From positions 1-32,112 of the forward strand of contig DATHTK010000053.1 in NCBI GenBank assembly GCA_035463295.1: 32,112 nt of DNA, written 5' to 3'. A model generated the notes under the pieces. That model saw nothing but the letters and a program-made list of their open reading frames with translations, searched no databases and was not told the origin of the DNA. This DNA is from DATHTK01 sp035463295 (GTDB lineage: Bacteria > Actinomycetota > Rubrobacteria > Rubrobacterales > Rubrobacteraceae). The first letter of the stretch is position 1. Every line of letters begins with the position of its first letter. This document shows positions 15,359 to 22,603 of this stretch, one piece after another. A program made the position numbers and the translations under genes.

Positions 15359-16192
15359 CTAGCGTCGGGCGGGCTTCTTGCGGTCCCTGCGGCGGAGGAC
15401 GAGCGCCGAGCCGAGCACGGCGAGAACGACGAGGAGCGCTGGCCCGGTGATCCATCCCGGCAGGCCGTTCACCCAACGTTCGGCGGCGAGGGCGAGGTCG
15501 GCGGCTCCGCTCGATTCGTAGAGACCGGTGAGCGCCGCGGTCCCCTCGTAGGCGACAAAGAGGACGCCCAGAACGACGAACATCAGTCCGGAGATCAGGT
15601 TGGTCGAGTGCAGGCGGAGGGGGCCCAGGGAGATCTCGCGCCCACGCAACCAGCGGCGGCGGCCGAGGTCGAAACGTTCCCAGAGGAGGGCCATGAGAAA
15701 GAGGGGCGCGGCCATCCCGGCTGCGTAGACGGCGAGGAGGCTCGCCCCGCGCAGCGCCTCCCCAGAGGCAGCGGCGACGGTCAGCACCGCACCCAGGGTG
15801 GGGCCCGAGCAGAAGCCCGCGAACCCGTAGACTGCTCCCAACGCGAAGACGGACCCCGCGGAGTCGCCGCGGATCCTGCCGCGCAACCTTTCGATCGGCC
15901 CGATCGTGAAGCCGCGGCCGAGAAGCTGGAGGATGCCGAAGGAGACCAGGAGGATGCCGGAGAGCGTGATCAGGAGCCCCCTCTGCCCGTAGAAGAGCGC
16001 GCTGACGGCCGAGATGCCCATGCCGAGCGGCACGAGCGTCGCGGCGAGACCCAGATAGAAGAAGCCGGTCTTTCGCACCAGCTCGCTCCCGAAAGCGTAG
16101 GCGAAGAACGCCGGCAGGAGCAGGGCGCTGCACGGGCTCAGGAGCGAGAGGACCCCGCCGAAAAAGGAGGCCAGGTAGGAGACCTCAACCAC
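15359..16192 (-). CDS. ccdA: CcdA/DsbD-like thiol-disulfide membrane carrier
   Basis: About 277 residues. The core is the six-helix CcdA fold, which passes electrons from cytoplasmic thioredoxin across the membrane to extracytoplasmic thiol proteins through two membrane cysteines. Both are visible: C21 in LLSPCSALLLPAFFAYAFG and C128 in GFAGFCSGPTLGAVL. A longer loop (RLRGRIRGD) and a C-terminal seventh hydrophobic segment with a basic tail follow. GTG 16192 is chosen because family homology begins at once (VEVSYLASFFGG) and the upstream gene ends at 16204, 11 bp earlier; the longer open frame shadows that gene. It lies directly behind the DsbA-like gene, so they likely form one redox pathway. 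Confidence 0.88.
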   Translation of the reverse strand: MVEVSYLASFFGGVLSLLSPCSALLLPAFFAYAFGSELVRKTGFFYLGLAATLVPLGMGISAVSALFYGQRGLLITLSGILLVSFGILQLLGRGFTIGPIERLRGRIRGDSAGSVFALGAVYGFAGFCSGPTLGAVLTVAAASGEALRGASLLAVYAAGMAAPLFLMALLWERFDLGRRRWLRGREISLGPLRLHSTNLISGLMFVVLGVLFVAYEGTAALTGLYESSGAADLALAAERWVNGLPGWITGPALLVVLAVLGSALVLRRRDRKKPARR

Positions 16193-16203
16193 CGCTACGG
16201 ACC

Positions 16204-16941
16204 TTATGAGCCTCCATCGGCTTCCCTCTCCGCCTCCTCGATGACGTCGCCGAACACCTCCGCCGACTGGAAGCCGACGATCACGCGCCCGTTGACCACG
16301 AAGGTCGGCGTGCCCGAGACCCCCAGCTCCTGTCCTTCCTCGAAGTCCTCCGCGACGATCCCCTCGTGGCGGCGGCTCTCGAAGTCCCTCTCGAATCTCT
16401 CCACGTCCAGATCCGTCTCGCGAGCCAGCTCGATGAGGGTCTCGTCGGAGAACCCCGCGGACTGGTTCTCGTAGAGCAGGGCGTGGTAGCCCCAGAATCC
16501 CCCCTGTTCCTGGGCGGCCCGGGCGGCGAGCGCCGCGTTCACCGACCCCTGCCCCAGGTACGGGAAGTCGTGCCACTCGATCCTGAGCGTCCCGCTCTCT
16601 ACGTACTCTTCTACTAGCTCCGGTTCGACCTCACGGGCGAACTTGCCGCAGTACGTTCACTGGAAGTCCCCATACTCGAGCATGACCACCGGCGCGTCCG
16701 CGCTCCCGAGCGCCGGGGTACCGAGCCCCGATCCGCTCTCCGAGGCTTCTTCGTTCGAGCTCGCCGCCCGTTCCGCCGTATCCGAGGGTCCTTCCCCGGG
16801 CTCGGAGCTCTGACCACCGGAGAAGAGCACCGCGGCGACCGCCACGATCCCGATAAGGGGGAGTCCCACAAAGAGGGGCCACCTGCTCCTCCAGCCGCGA
16901 TTCTCCTTCTCTCCCGCAGGTCGCTCGTGTGTCTCCGACAA
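16204..16941 (-). CDS. Membrane-anchored DsbA-like thioredoxin-fold protein with in-frame TGA at the catalytic Cys (candidate selenoprotein)
   Basis: Read through one TGA (16657-16659), this is a 245-residue DsbA/Thioredoxin_4-type oxidoreductase. It starts at TTG 16941 with GGGGAGG 7 bp upstream. Residues 21-40 are a membrane anchor, 41-80 a Ser/Glu/Gly linker, and 81 onward the thioredoxin fold: APVVMLEYGDFQ, then the TGA codon at residue 95, then TYCGKFAREVEPEL. A helical insert and GVSGTPTFVVNG with the cis-proline follow. Family members read FQCPYC here, so the TGA replaces exactly the nucleophilic first Cys, giving U-T-Y-C if decoded as selenocysteine. No other stop or frameshift occurs in the 738 bp. 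The alternative is a nonsense mutation or sequencing error (TGC to TGA). Confidence 0.75.
16632..16650 (-). other. Candidate SECIS-like hairpin after the in-frame TGA
   Basis: Beginning 6 nt after the TGA, the mRNA can form a six-pair stem: UGC/GUG (one G-C plus two G-U pairs), then GGC/GCC after one bulged C. The apical loop is AAGUUC. Position and size are roughly those of bacterial SECIS elements, and the loop contains a G, but the stem is short and the TGA-to-loop distance is near the lower limit of known cases. Weak support by itself. Confidence 0.3.
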
Positions 16942-17024
16942 TCAAGTACCTCCCCGGCAGCGCGCCCTCGACCCGTCTACGAGTCGGGTTGTGAATGCAG
17001 ATCAAACGCCCCCTTTATAGAACA

Positions 17025-17053
17025 CGCCCGACGGAAATTCACGCCGCCGGGCG
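17025..17053 (-). terminator. Terminator after corA
   Basis: Arms CGCCCGACGG (17025-17034) and CCGCCGGGCG (17044-17053) make a 10-bp stem with one G-U pair (minus-strand RNA) and a 9-nt loop, 13 bp past the corA stop. It separates the corA transcript from the dsbA-like gene downstream. Confidence 0.6.
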
Positions 17054-17066
17054 GTACGGTGGCCGG

Positions 17067-18041
17067 CTACAGCCAGCCGGAGCGCCTGAAGCCCAGGAAT
17101 AGGGCGAGAGCGACGAGGCCCATGAGGGAGAGAGCGAGGAGGTAGCCGTACCGCCAGTGCAGCTCCGGCATGTAGTCGAAGTTCATGCCGTAGATGCCGG
17201 CGATAAGGGCGGGCACGATCACGATCGCCGCCCACCCGGAGATCTTCTTCATCTGGTCGTTCTGGTTTACGCCGATCAGGGTCAGGTTAACGTTGAGTAC
17301 GTTCGTGAGCAGCTCGCGGAAGCTCGCGACCCGCTCCGTCACCCGGAGCACGCGGTCGTGGAGGCCGCGCAGGCGTCCGCGGACCTCCGGGTCCACGTCG
17401 TCCGCGCCCTCCATGAGGCGTCCGAGCGCCAAGGCCAGCGGCTGCACCGCCTGGTGGAACTGGATCACCTCGCGCGAGAGCTCGTAGATGCGCCGGGAGA
17501 CGCCGCGCGTCGCGGCGGGGCTCCCCTCGAAGACCTTCTCCTCGATCTCGTCGATATCGTCCTCGAGCCCCTCGACGACCGGATCGTAGTCTTCAACGAT
17601 GCGATCCAGGATGGCGTAGAGAACCGCGGCCGGACCCCGCCGGAGCAAGTCGGGCTCGCCCTCGGCCCGTCGGCGCACCTCGATCAGCTCGTTCGCCTCA
17701 CCGTAGCGGAGCGTAACTACGAAGTCCGGGCCCAGGAAGGTGTGGACCTCCCCGAACTCGACCTCCTCCTTCTCCTCGTCGTAGCGCGCCGTCTTGAGCG
17801 CCACGAAGAGCGTCTCGCCGTAGCGCTCGACCCTGGGCCGATGATGGCGCCTGTTGGCGTCCCTCAAAGCCGTCCCGGGCAACCCGAACTCGCCGGCGAC
17901 CGACTCGAGCTCCTCCCGCGTCGGTTGCTGTAGCGTGATCCAGGCGAACCCACCCCTCTCGCGGCACATTTCACGGGTCTCTTCGAGAGGGCACGGTGCG
18001 CTCCGGCGCCCGTTAACGTAGATAGCGTTGTCGACGATCAC
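17067..18041 (-). CDS. corA: CorA-family magnesium/cobalt channel
   Basis: About 324 residues forming a pentameric divalent-cation channel in the membrane. The N-terminal cytoplasmic domain (to about 260) is alpha/beta with a long stalk helix (ILDRIVEDYDPVVEGLEDDIDEIE split over 160-190). Two C-terminal membrane helices follow, with the selectivity signature YGMNFDYMPE between them (about 284-293). The tail FRRSGWL ends in a basic segment as in CorA. GTG 18041 is the likely start, where family sequence begins, although no good ribosome site precedes it; an open frame runs further upstream into the neighbouring gene. It is probably the last gene of a small operon with the PLDc_N protein and alcohol dehydrogenase. 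Confidence 0.93.
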   Translation of the reverse strand: MIVDNAIYVNGRRSAPCPLEETREMCRERGGFAWITLQQPTREELESVAGEFGLPGTALRDANRRHHRPRVERYGETLFVALKTARYDEEKEEVEFGEVHTFLGPDFVVTLRYGEANELIEVRRRAEGEPDLLRRGPAAVLYAILDRIVEDYDPVVEGLEDDIDEIEEKVFEGSPAATRGVSRRIYELSREVIQFHQAVQPLALALGRLMEGADDVDPEVRGRLRGLHDRVLRVTERVASFRELLTNVLNVNLTLIGVNQNDQMKKISGWAAIVIVPALIAGIYGMNFDYMPELHWRYGYLLALSLMGLVALALFLGFRRSGWL

Positions 18042-18079
18042 GGGCAGATCATACGCCTTCCCCCACCCACGGCAAAGCC

Positions 18080-18295
18080 CTACCGCCTGCGCCCGAAGAG
18101 GAAGTAAGAGATCGGACCGACGTAGTTTACGAACGCCGCTGCGGTCCACAGCCGCTTGCCGCCCCGGATCCCGCCGGCCGGCCGCCGGTAGATGTCCGCC
18201 AGCGCCGCGGCCAGCAGCCCGAGCTGCACGGCTATGGAGAGCAGGATCGCCCCCTTCTGCCTCGCGCTCAAGTCATCCCACTTCTTGTTCGGCAC
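18080..18295 (-). CDS. Small PLDc_N-type membrane protein
   Basis: 71 residues with two hydrophobic helices (GAILLSIAVQLGLLAAALADI and WTAAAFVNYVGPISYFLFG, each interrupted by at most a few charges) and a C-terminal GRRR. The pattern K-x-W-x(n)-FxNxxGPIxYFxFGRR is typical of the phospholipase D-nuclease N-terminal (PLDc_N) domain, which occurs as a free-standing small membrane protein in many Gram-positives. Function is unknown. GTG 18295 has GAGAGGAG 5 bp upstream. It lies 12 bp behind the alcohol dehydrogenase gene and 38 bp ahead of corA. Confidence 0.8.
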   Translation of the reverse strand: MPNKKWDDLSARQKGAILLSIAVQLGLLAAALADIYRRPAGGIRGGKRLWTAAAFVNYVGPISYFLFGRRR

Positions 18296-18307
18296 GACAG
18301 CTCCTCT

Positions 18308-19303
18308 CTATTCGTCCTCATCCACCACCAGTACGGCCGCGCCGCGGATATCACCCTCCCGCAGCGCGTCGAGCGCCTCGTTCGCCGCATCCAGCGGGAA
18401 CGGCACGACCTCCGTGCGCACCGGCACCTTCGGCGCCAGATCGAGGAACTCCTCGCCGTCGCGACGCGTGAGGTTCGCAACCGAGCGGACGGAGCGCTCG
18501 CCCCAGAGTATCTCGTACGGGAAAGCGGGGATATCGCTCATGTGGATTCCGGCACACACGACGGCGCCACCCTTCGCCATCCCCCGCAGAGCCGCCGGGA
18601 CAAGAGAGCCGACGGGCGCGAAGATGATCGCCGCGTCGAGCTCCTCCGGCGGCGCCTCGTCGGAGCCCCCGGCCCACGCCGCCCCGAGCTCGCGGGCGAA
18701 ACCCTGCGCCTCCTCATCGCCGGGGCTGGTGAAGGCGAAGATCTCCCGTCCCTGGTAGCGCGCTACCTGGGCGACAATGTGTGCGGCGGCCCCGAAGCCG
18801 TAGAGGCCAAGGCGTTCGGCCTCTCCCGCCATGCGCAGGGAGCGGTAGCCGATCAGGCCGGCGCACAGGAGCGGCGCGGCCTGGAGGTCCGGGTAGCCTT
18901 CGGGGACGGGAAAGCAGAAGCGGTGGTCGGCCACCGTGTGTTCGGCGTAGCCCCCGTCGATCTGGTACCCGGTGAAGCGTGCCTCGTCGCAGAGGTTCTC
19001 CCGCCCTGATCGACAGTAGCGACAACTTCCGTCGGTATACCCGAGCCAGGGTACCCCCACCCGGTCGCCGGTCGCAAAGCGCTCGACGCCCTCTCCCACC
19101 CGTTCGACGGTGCCCACGATCTGGTGTCCCGGGATCAGGGGGAGCTTCGGGTCCCGCAGCTCGCCGTCCACGACGTGCAGGTCGGTCCGGCAGACGGCGC
19201 AGGCGCGGACACGCAGAAGGATGCGGCCCGGCCCGGGTTCCGGAACCTCCAGCTCGGCGGAGCGCAGAGGGACGCCGGCTCTCTCCAGGATCATCGCTCG
19301 CAT
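18308..19303 (-). CDS. Zinc-dependent alcohol dehydrogenase (MDR superfamily)
   Basis: About 331 residues. It oxidises alcohols or reduces aldehydes with NAD(P). The GroES-like N-terminal domain carries the catalytic zinc ligands CRTDLHV and PGHQIVG, and the structural zinc cysteines in GSCRYCRSGRENLCDEA. The Rossmann domain has LYGFGAAAHIVAQVA in place of the usual GxGxxG dinucleotide loop, as in the AdhA-like group with a GFGAAA loop. ATG 19303 is taken as start (ATG 19294 is possible); homology starts at MRAMILE. It sits 11 bp behind the small gene at 19315-19596. The physiological substrate is unknown. Confidence 0.9.
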   Translation of the reverse strand: MRAMILERAGVPLRSAELEVPEPGPGRILLRVRACAVCRTDLHVVDGELRDPKLPLIPGHQIVGTVERVGEGVERFATGDRVGVPWLGYTDGSCRYCRSGRENLCDEARFTGYQIDGGYAEHTVADHRFCFPVPEGYPDLQAAPLLCAGLIGYRSLRMAGEAERLGLYGFGAAAHIVAQVARYQGREIFAFTSPGDEEAQGFARELGAAWAGGSDEAPPEELDAAIIFAPVGSLVPAALRGMAKGGAVVCAGIHMSDIPAFPYEILWGERSVRSVANLTRRDGEEFLDLAPKVPVRTEVVPFPLDAANEALDALREGDIRGAAVLVVDEDE

Positions 19304-19314
19304 ACTCGAAGCCG

Positions 19315-19596
19315 CTACCCGCCTTCGGCCCCCGAGAGGACTTGCAGCGTCCATGTTCGGATGACCGCCTCGAAGCCGCGCCTCTCGTCACGCCCCACGC
19401 GGCACTCGTCGCGGAGCGCGGCGAGGGTCGGCAGGCCCACGGGGCTCTCGGCCAGTATCCGCGCGCACTCCCCTATGTCCAGTCGCGCGACGTACTCGGC
19501 GAGCTGGCGCTCACCCCTGACGTGTTCGTGTGCCTCCTGCAGGTGGCGCCGGATGAGCCGCTCCCCCGTCTCCCGCTCTCCCGCTCTCTCGGACAT
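19315..19596 (-). CDS. Conserved-looking small hypothetical protein
   Basis: 93 residues, no recognised family. It is hydrophilic and mostly helical by composition (ERETGERLIRRHLQEAHEH), with one Cys in GECARILAE and another in DECRVG. There is no signal peptide or membrane segment. ATG 19596 is supported by a strong AAGGAGGA 4 bp upstream, and the coding pattern (GC-rich third positions) is good. It is the first gene of the run leading to the alcohol dehydrogenase, so a role beside that enzyme is possible but unproven. Confidence 0.6.
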   Translation of the reverse strand: MSERAGERETGERLIRRHLQEAHEHVRGERQLAEYVARLDIGECARILAESPVGLPTLAALRDECRVGRDERRGFEAVIRTWTLQVLSGAEGG

Positions 19597-19675
19597 GGAC
19601 TCCTCCTTGCCTCCGGCTCTGCGGTCTCAATTCTACCGGAGACGCAAGCGGTCCTCCGTCCGCTCAGGGCTTGCA

Positions 19676-19684
19676 TGCTACAAT
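19676..19684 (+). promoter_or_regulatory. Extended -10 promoter of the epimerase gene
   Basis: TGCTACAAT at 19676-19684 is an extended -10 (TG-n-TACAAT). No clear -35 is present, which is tolerated by extended -10 promoters. Transcription from about 19691 would leave a leader of about 75 nt. Confidence 0.45.
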
Positions 19685-19764
19685 GCGCGCCGTTTGCGCG
19701 GGGCGCGCGGTTATCGACGCCGACCTCGCGTGGTATCCGAGCACTCACAAGGAGACGTCCTCTT

Positions 19765-20808
19765 ATGGATCGAAAGAGAGTTCTGATAACGGGCGGCGCC
19801 GGGTTCCTGGGGATCAACCTCGCACGCCACCTCCTGAAGCGGGGCTACGCGGTCGCCTCCCTCGACGTGGAGGACTTCGACTATCCCGAGCGCGACCGGG
19901 TCGAGATCTTCACGGGCGATATCCGTAGCAAGACCACCGTGGACCGGGCAATGGGGGGTTCGGACTTCGTGGTTCACACGGCGGCGGCGCTCCCTCTCTA
20001 CTCCCCCGAAGACATCTACACTACCGACGTCGAGGGGACGCGCAACGTTCTCGACGCTGCCCTGCGGCACGGCGTCAAGCGTGTCGTGCACATCTCCTCG
20101 ACGGCCGTCTACGGCATACCGGATCACCATCCCCTCTACGAGACGGACAAACTCGAAGGCGTGGGTCCCTACGGGCAGGCCAAGATCCAGGCCGAGATGG
20201 TCTGCTTGGAGTACCGGGCCAGGGGCCTTACCGTTCCGATCATCCGCCCCAAGTCCTTCGTCGGACCCGAGCGGCTCGGGGTCTTCGCACTCCTCTACGA
20301 CTGGGCGCATACCGGGCACAACTTCCCCATGATCGGGAGCGGGAACAACCGCTACCAGCTACTCGACGTCGAGGACCTCTGCGACGCGATAGCTCTCTGC
20401 CTGACGTTGCCGGAAGAGAGGGTGAACGACACCTTCAACATCGGCGCGAAGGAGTTCACCTCGATGAAGGAAGACTACCAGGCCGTCCTCGACTACGCCG
20501 GCCACGGCAAGAGGGTCGTCGGCTTTCCGGCCGCCCCGGCAATCTTGGGCCTCAGGCTCCTGGACCGCCTCGGCGTCTCTCCCCTCTACAAGTGGGTCTA
20601 CGAGACGGCCTCCAAGGACTCCTTCGTCTCCACGGAGAAGGCCGAGAGGGAGCTCGGTTACGCGCCGAGGTTCTCGAACAAGGAGGCCCTGGTGAGGAAC
20701 TTCCGGTGGTACCTCGAGAACCTCAAGAGGTTCGAGAACGCCTCCGGCGTCTCCCACCGCGTCCCGTGGAAGCAGGGCGCGATCGGGCTGCTCAAGCGAT
20801 TCTTCTAG
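19765..20808 (+). CDS. NAD-dependent epimerase/dehydratase (extended SDR)
   Basis: A 347-residue nucleotide-sugar or sterol-type extended short-chain dehydrogenase. The Rossmann start VLITGGAGFLGINLARHLL binds NAD(P). HTAAALPLYS is the usual HxAA segment. ISSTAVYG supplies the catalytic Ser, and GPYGQAKIQAE the Tyr-x-x-x-Lys pair. A substrate-domain RPKSFVGPERLG motif follows. Which sugar or lipid it acts on is unknown; no glycosyltransferase or polysaccharide genes adjoin it. ATG 19765 has GGAG 11 bp upstream; a much longer open frame to the left is not coding. Its TAG stop shares the tetranucleotide CTAG (20805-20808) with the converging pgl stop. Confidence 0.9.
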   Translation: MDRKRVLITGGAGFLGINLARHLLKRGYAVASLDVEDFDYPERDRVEIFTGDIRSKTTVDRAMGGSDFVVHTAAALPLYSPEDIYTTDVEGTRNVLDAALRHGVKRVVHISSTAVYGIPDHHPLYETDKLEGVGPYGQAKIQAEMVCLEYRARGLTVPIIRPKSFVGPERLGVFALLYDWAHTGHNFPMIGSGNNRYQLLDVEDLCDAIALCLTLPEERVNDTFNIGAKEFTSMKEDYQAVLDYAGHGKRVVGFPAAPAILGLRLLDRLGVSPLYKWVYETASKDSFVSTEKAERELGYAPRFSNKEALVRNFRWYLENLKRFENASGVSHRVPWKQGAIGLLKRFF

Positions 20809-21527
20809 GCAGAGGTCAACAGGCTGGCCGCCGCGCGGTCCACCATCCAGGTGAGGTCTCCGCTCTCCGGATCCACGTACTTCGCCGGGTACGCCCTCGG
20901 GACGGCGCTGCCCTCGAGGATCTCCCTCAGCGCCGCGGCCTTCCCCTCTCCGGCGACGAGAAAGCTCACGGCTCGCGCGGCGTTTACTACGGGTACGGTG
21001 AGGGTCAGCCGCGTGGTTTCGAGCTTGAGGACGGAGTTCGCGACGACGAGACGAGCGGAGACGTCGAGAGCTGCGGTCTCCGGGAAGAGGCTCAGAGTGT
21101 GACCATCCTCCCCGAGGCCGCAGAGTATCAGGTCGAGCCTCGGCACCCCCTCTGGCCCGAAGAACGCGCGCAGCTCCTCCTCGTAGCTCGCCGCGGCCTC
21201 CTCCGGTGGGAGCTCGCAGCGCATCCGGTGGACGCTCCCGACGGCCACGCGGTCCAGCAGAGCCTCGCGTGCCATCCGGTAGTTCGATTCCTCGTGGTCC
21301 GGCGCCACGGTTCTCTCGTCCCCGAAGAAGACGTGGACGGCGGTCCAGTCGAGAGCGTTGGCGTACTCGCGGGCAAGCACCTCGTAGGTGGCCTTCGGGG
21401 TCGAGCCGCCGGCGAGCGCGACGGTGAATCGCCCCCGCTCCTCTATCGTGGACTTCGCCCGCGCGGCGAGGTTCCGGGCGGCGTCCCCGGCGAGCTCCTC
21501 CGGGCTTTCGTAGACGCGCAGGCTCAC
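20805..21527 (-). CDS. pgl: 6-phosphogluconolactonase
   Basis: 240 residues. It hydrolyses 6-phosphoglucono-lactone to 6-phosphogluconate, step 2 of the oxidative pentose phosphate pathway. DevB/Pgl-family motifs are visible: FTVALAGGSTPKATYE (phosphate loop), VHVFFGDERTVAPDHEESNY, LILCGLGEDGHTLSLFP with the catalytic His, and a C-terminal substrate segment around FLVAGEGKAAAL. GTG 21527 overlaps the opcA stop as GTGA. The larger open frame above it shadows opcA. It is the last gene of the pentose-phosphate operon, and its TAG stop overlaps that of the convergent epimerase gene. Confidence 0.93.
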   Translation of the reverse strand: MSLRVYESPEELAGDAARNLAARAKSTIEERGRFTVALAGGSTPKATYEVLAREYANALDWTAVHVFFGDERTVAPDHEESNYRMAREALLDRVAVGSVHRMRCELPPEEAAASYEEELRAFFGPEGVPRLDLILCGLGEDGHTLSLFPETAALDVSARLVVANSVLKLETTRLTLTVPVVNAARAVSFLVAGEGKAAALREILEGSAVPRAYPAKYVDPESGDLTWMVDRAAASLLTSA

Positions 21528-22603
21528 GGGTTCACGACCTTCACGGCCACGCTGAGCGCCGCCTCGTAGACCCCATCTCGGCCGCGGTAGCTGAGCTCCT
21601 CTCCGAGCAGCACGCCGAGGTCGAATGCCCCGAGGTGCACGGTGCGCTCGGCGAGCGTCTCGCCGCCTCTCGTGACGGTGGTACGGGCCTCGGAGAGGTC
21701 GTGGGTGCGGGCTACCTCGAACCCGTAGTCGTCGGAGTAGAGCCGCACCTGGCGGAAACGGGCGTCTGAGGAGGCGGGGGACATCTCGACCGAGACGCCG
21801 CCCGATGGGCCGTCGAAGCGCAACGCGCGACCGTCGTCGGTCTCCGTAACGTCTATCAGACCCCAGCCAAGAGTGGAGGCTAGCCAGCCGGTAAAGAGTA
21901 GGGCCCGGCACTCCCCGTCAGGGGCGTAGAGGATCTCGACGCTGCGCAGCCGCTCGAGCTCGCCGGTCCGCTCGGGGAGGCTGAAGAGCTCGGCGACGAG
22001 CGAGCGCCAGGGCGAGAGCTGAACCCACTGCAAATCCCCCACCGCGGGGGTCTCGTCCCTTTCGAGCAGCGCGGCGATCTGCGTCAGAGAGATCGCCCAC
22101 TCGTCCGCGGCGGCGGAGTCGAGGATGATGCGGTCGGCGAGGGTTGCCATGCCGGCGAACTCCGGCGAGTCGGGTGAGAAAGGCCCCGGGTACCAGAGAA
22201 AGACGGGGAGGTCGGAGACCAGGAGCGGGCCCGCGAGGCTCTCCAGGTGCCCCGCGGGGCCCCCCTCGGCATGGATGGTTATCTGCTCGGCGCAGACATG
22301 GCCGCCGACCCCGCCCCGCACGCTGCAGAAGGCCGAGAGCTGGACGTTCACGTCTGGCTCCCCCTCGGGGTCGGAGATCAGGAGTATCGCCCGGGAGGGG
22401 TAGCGGCCGGCTATGTTCGAGACGGAGCGCGTTACGTCGCCGGCAGACTCCTCGTCGGTGACCACGATCAGGTTCAAAACGCTCGCCCGGAGGCCTAGAG
22501 TACCGTCCTCGTTCATCCGAAGCCGACCGAGCGCGTGCTCTATCTGCTCGACGCTCATCCTCCCGTCCCCGCCGGGGGATCGCCTGGTCTCCATGCCCGT
22601 CAC
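21524..22603 (-). CDS. opcA: Glucose-6-phosphate dehydrogenase assembly protein
   Basis: 359 residues of the OpcA family, a partner that activates or assembles glucose-6-phosphate dehydrogenase in cyanobacteria and actinobacteria. Recognisable parts are LRASVLNLIVVTDEE, then RYPSRAILLISDP, the AEQITIHAEGG segment, LVSDLPVFLWYPG, and the C-terminal WLASTLGW region. GTG 22603 is chosen: it has GGAGG at 5 bp spacing and overlaps the zwf stop as GTGA. ATG 22594 and ATG 22558 (where homology begins strongly) are alternatives. It is placed between zwf and pgl, the standard actinobacterial order. Confidence 0.93.
   Translation of the reverse strand: MTGMETRRSPGGDGRMSVEQIEHALGRLRMNEDGTLGLRASVLNLIVVTDEESAGDVTRSVSNIAGRYPSRAILLISDPEGEPDVNVQLSAFCSVRGGVGGHVCAEQITIHAEGGPAGHLESLAGPLLVSDLPVFLWYPGPFSPDSPEFAGMATLADRIILDSAAADEWAISLTQIAALLERDETPAVGDLQWVQLSPWRSLVAELFSLPERTGELERLRSVEILYAPDGECRALLFTGWLASTLGWGLIDVTETDDGRALRFDGPSGGVSVEMSPASSDARFRQVRLYSDDYGFEVARTHDLSEARTTVTRGGETLAERTVHLGAFDLGVLLGEELSYRGRDGVYEAALSVAVKVVNP

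Noticed and set aside
16204..16576. Longer start for ccdA, and a separate 112-residue DsbA-like gene starting at GTG 16542
   Set aside because: The ccdA extension is the DsbA-like gene read out of frame. The 112-residue frame lacks the active-site strand and ribosome site and is in frame with the upstream half across one TGA.
18979..19764. Long N-terminal extension of the epimerase frame
   Set aside because: It runs opposite the alcohol dehydrogenase and small upstream gene and ends in the real ATG with an NAD-binding motif directly after it.
21528..21911. Upstream extension of the pgl frame
   Set aside because: It overlaps opcA out of frame; the GTG at 21527 overlapping the opcA stop is the fitting start.
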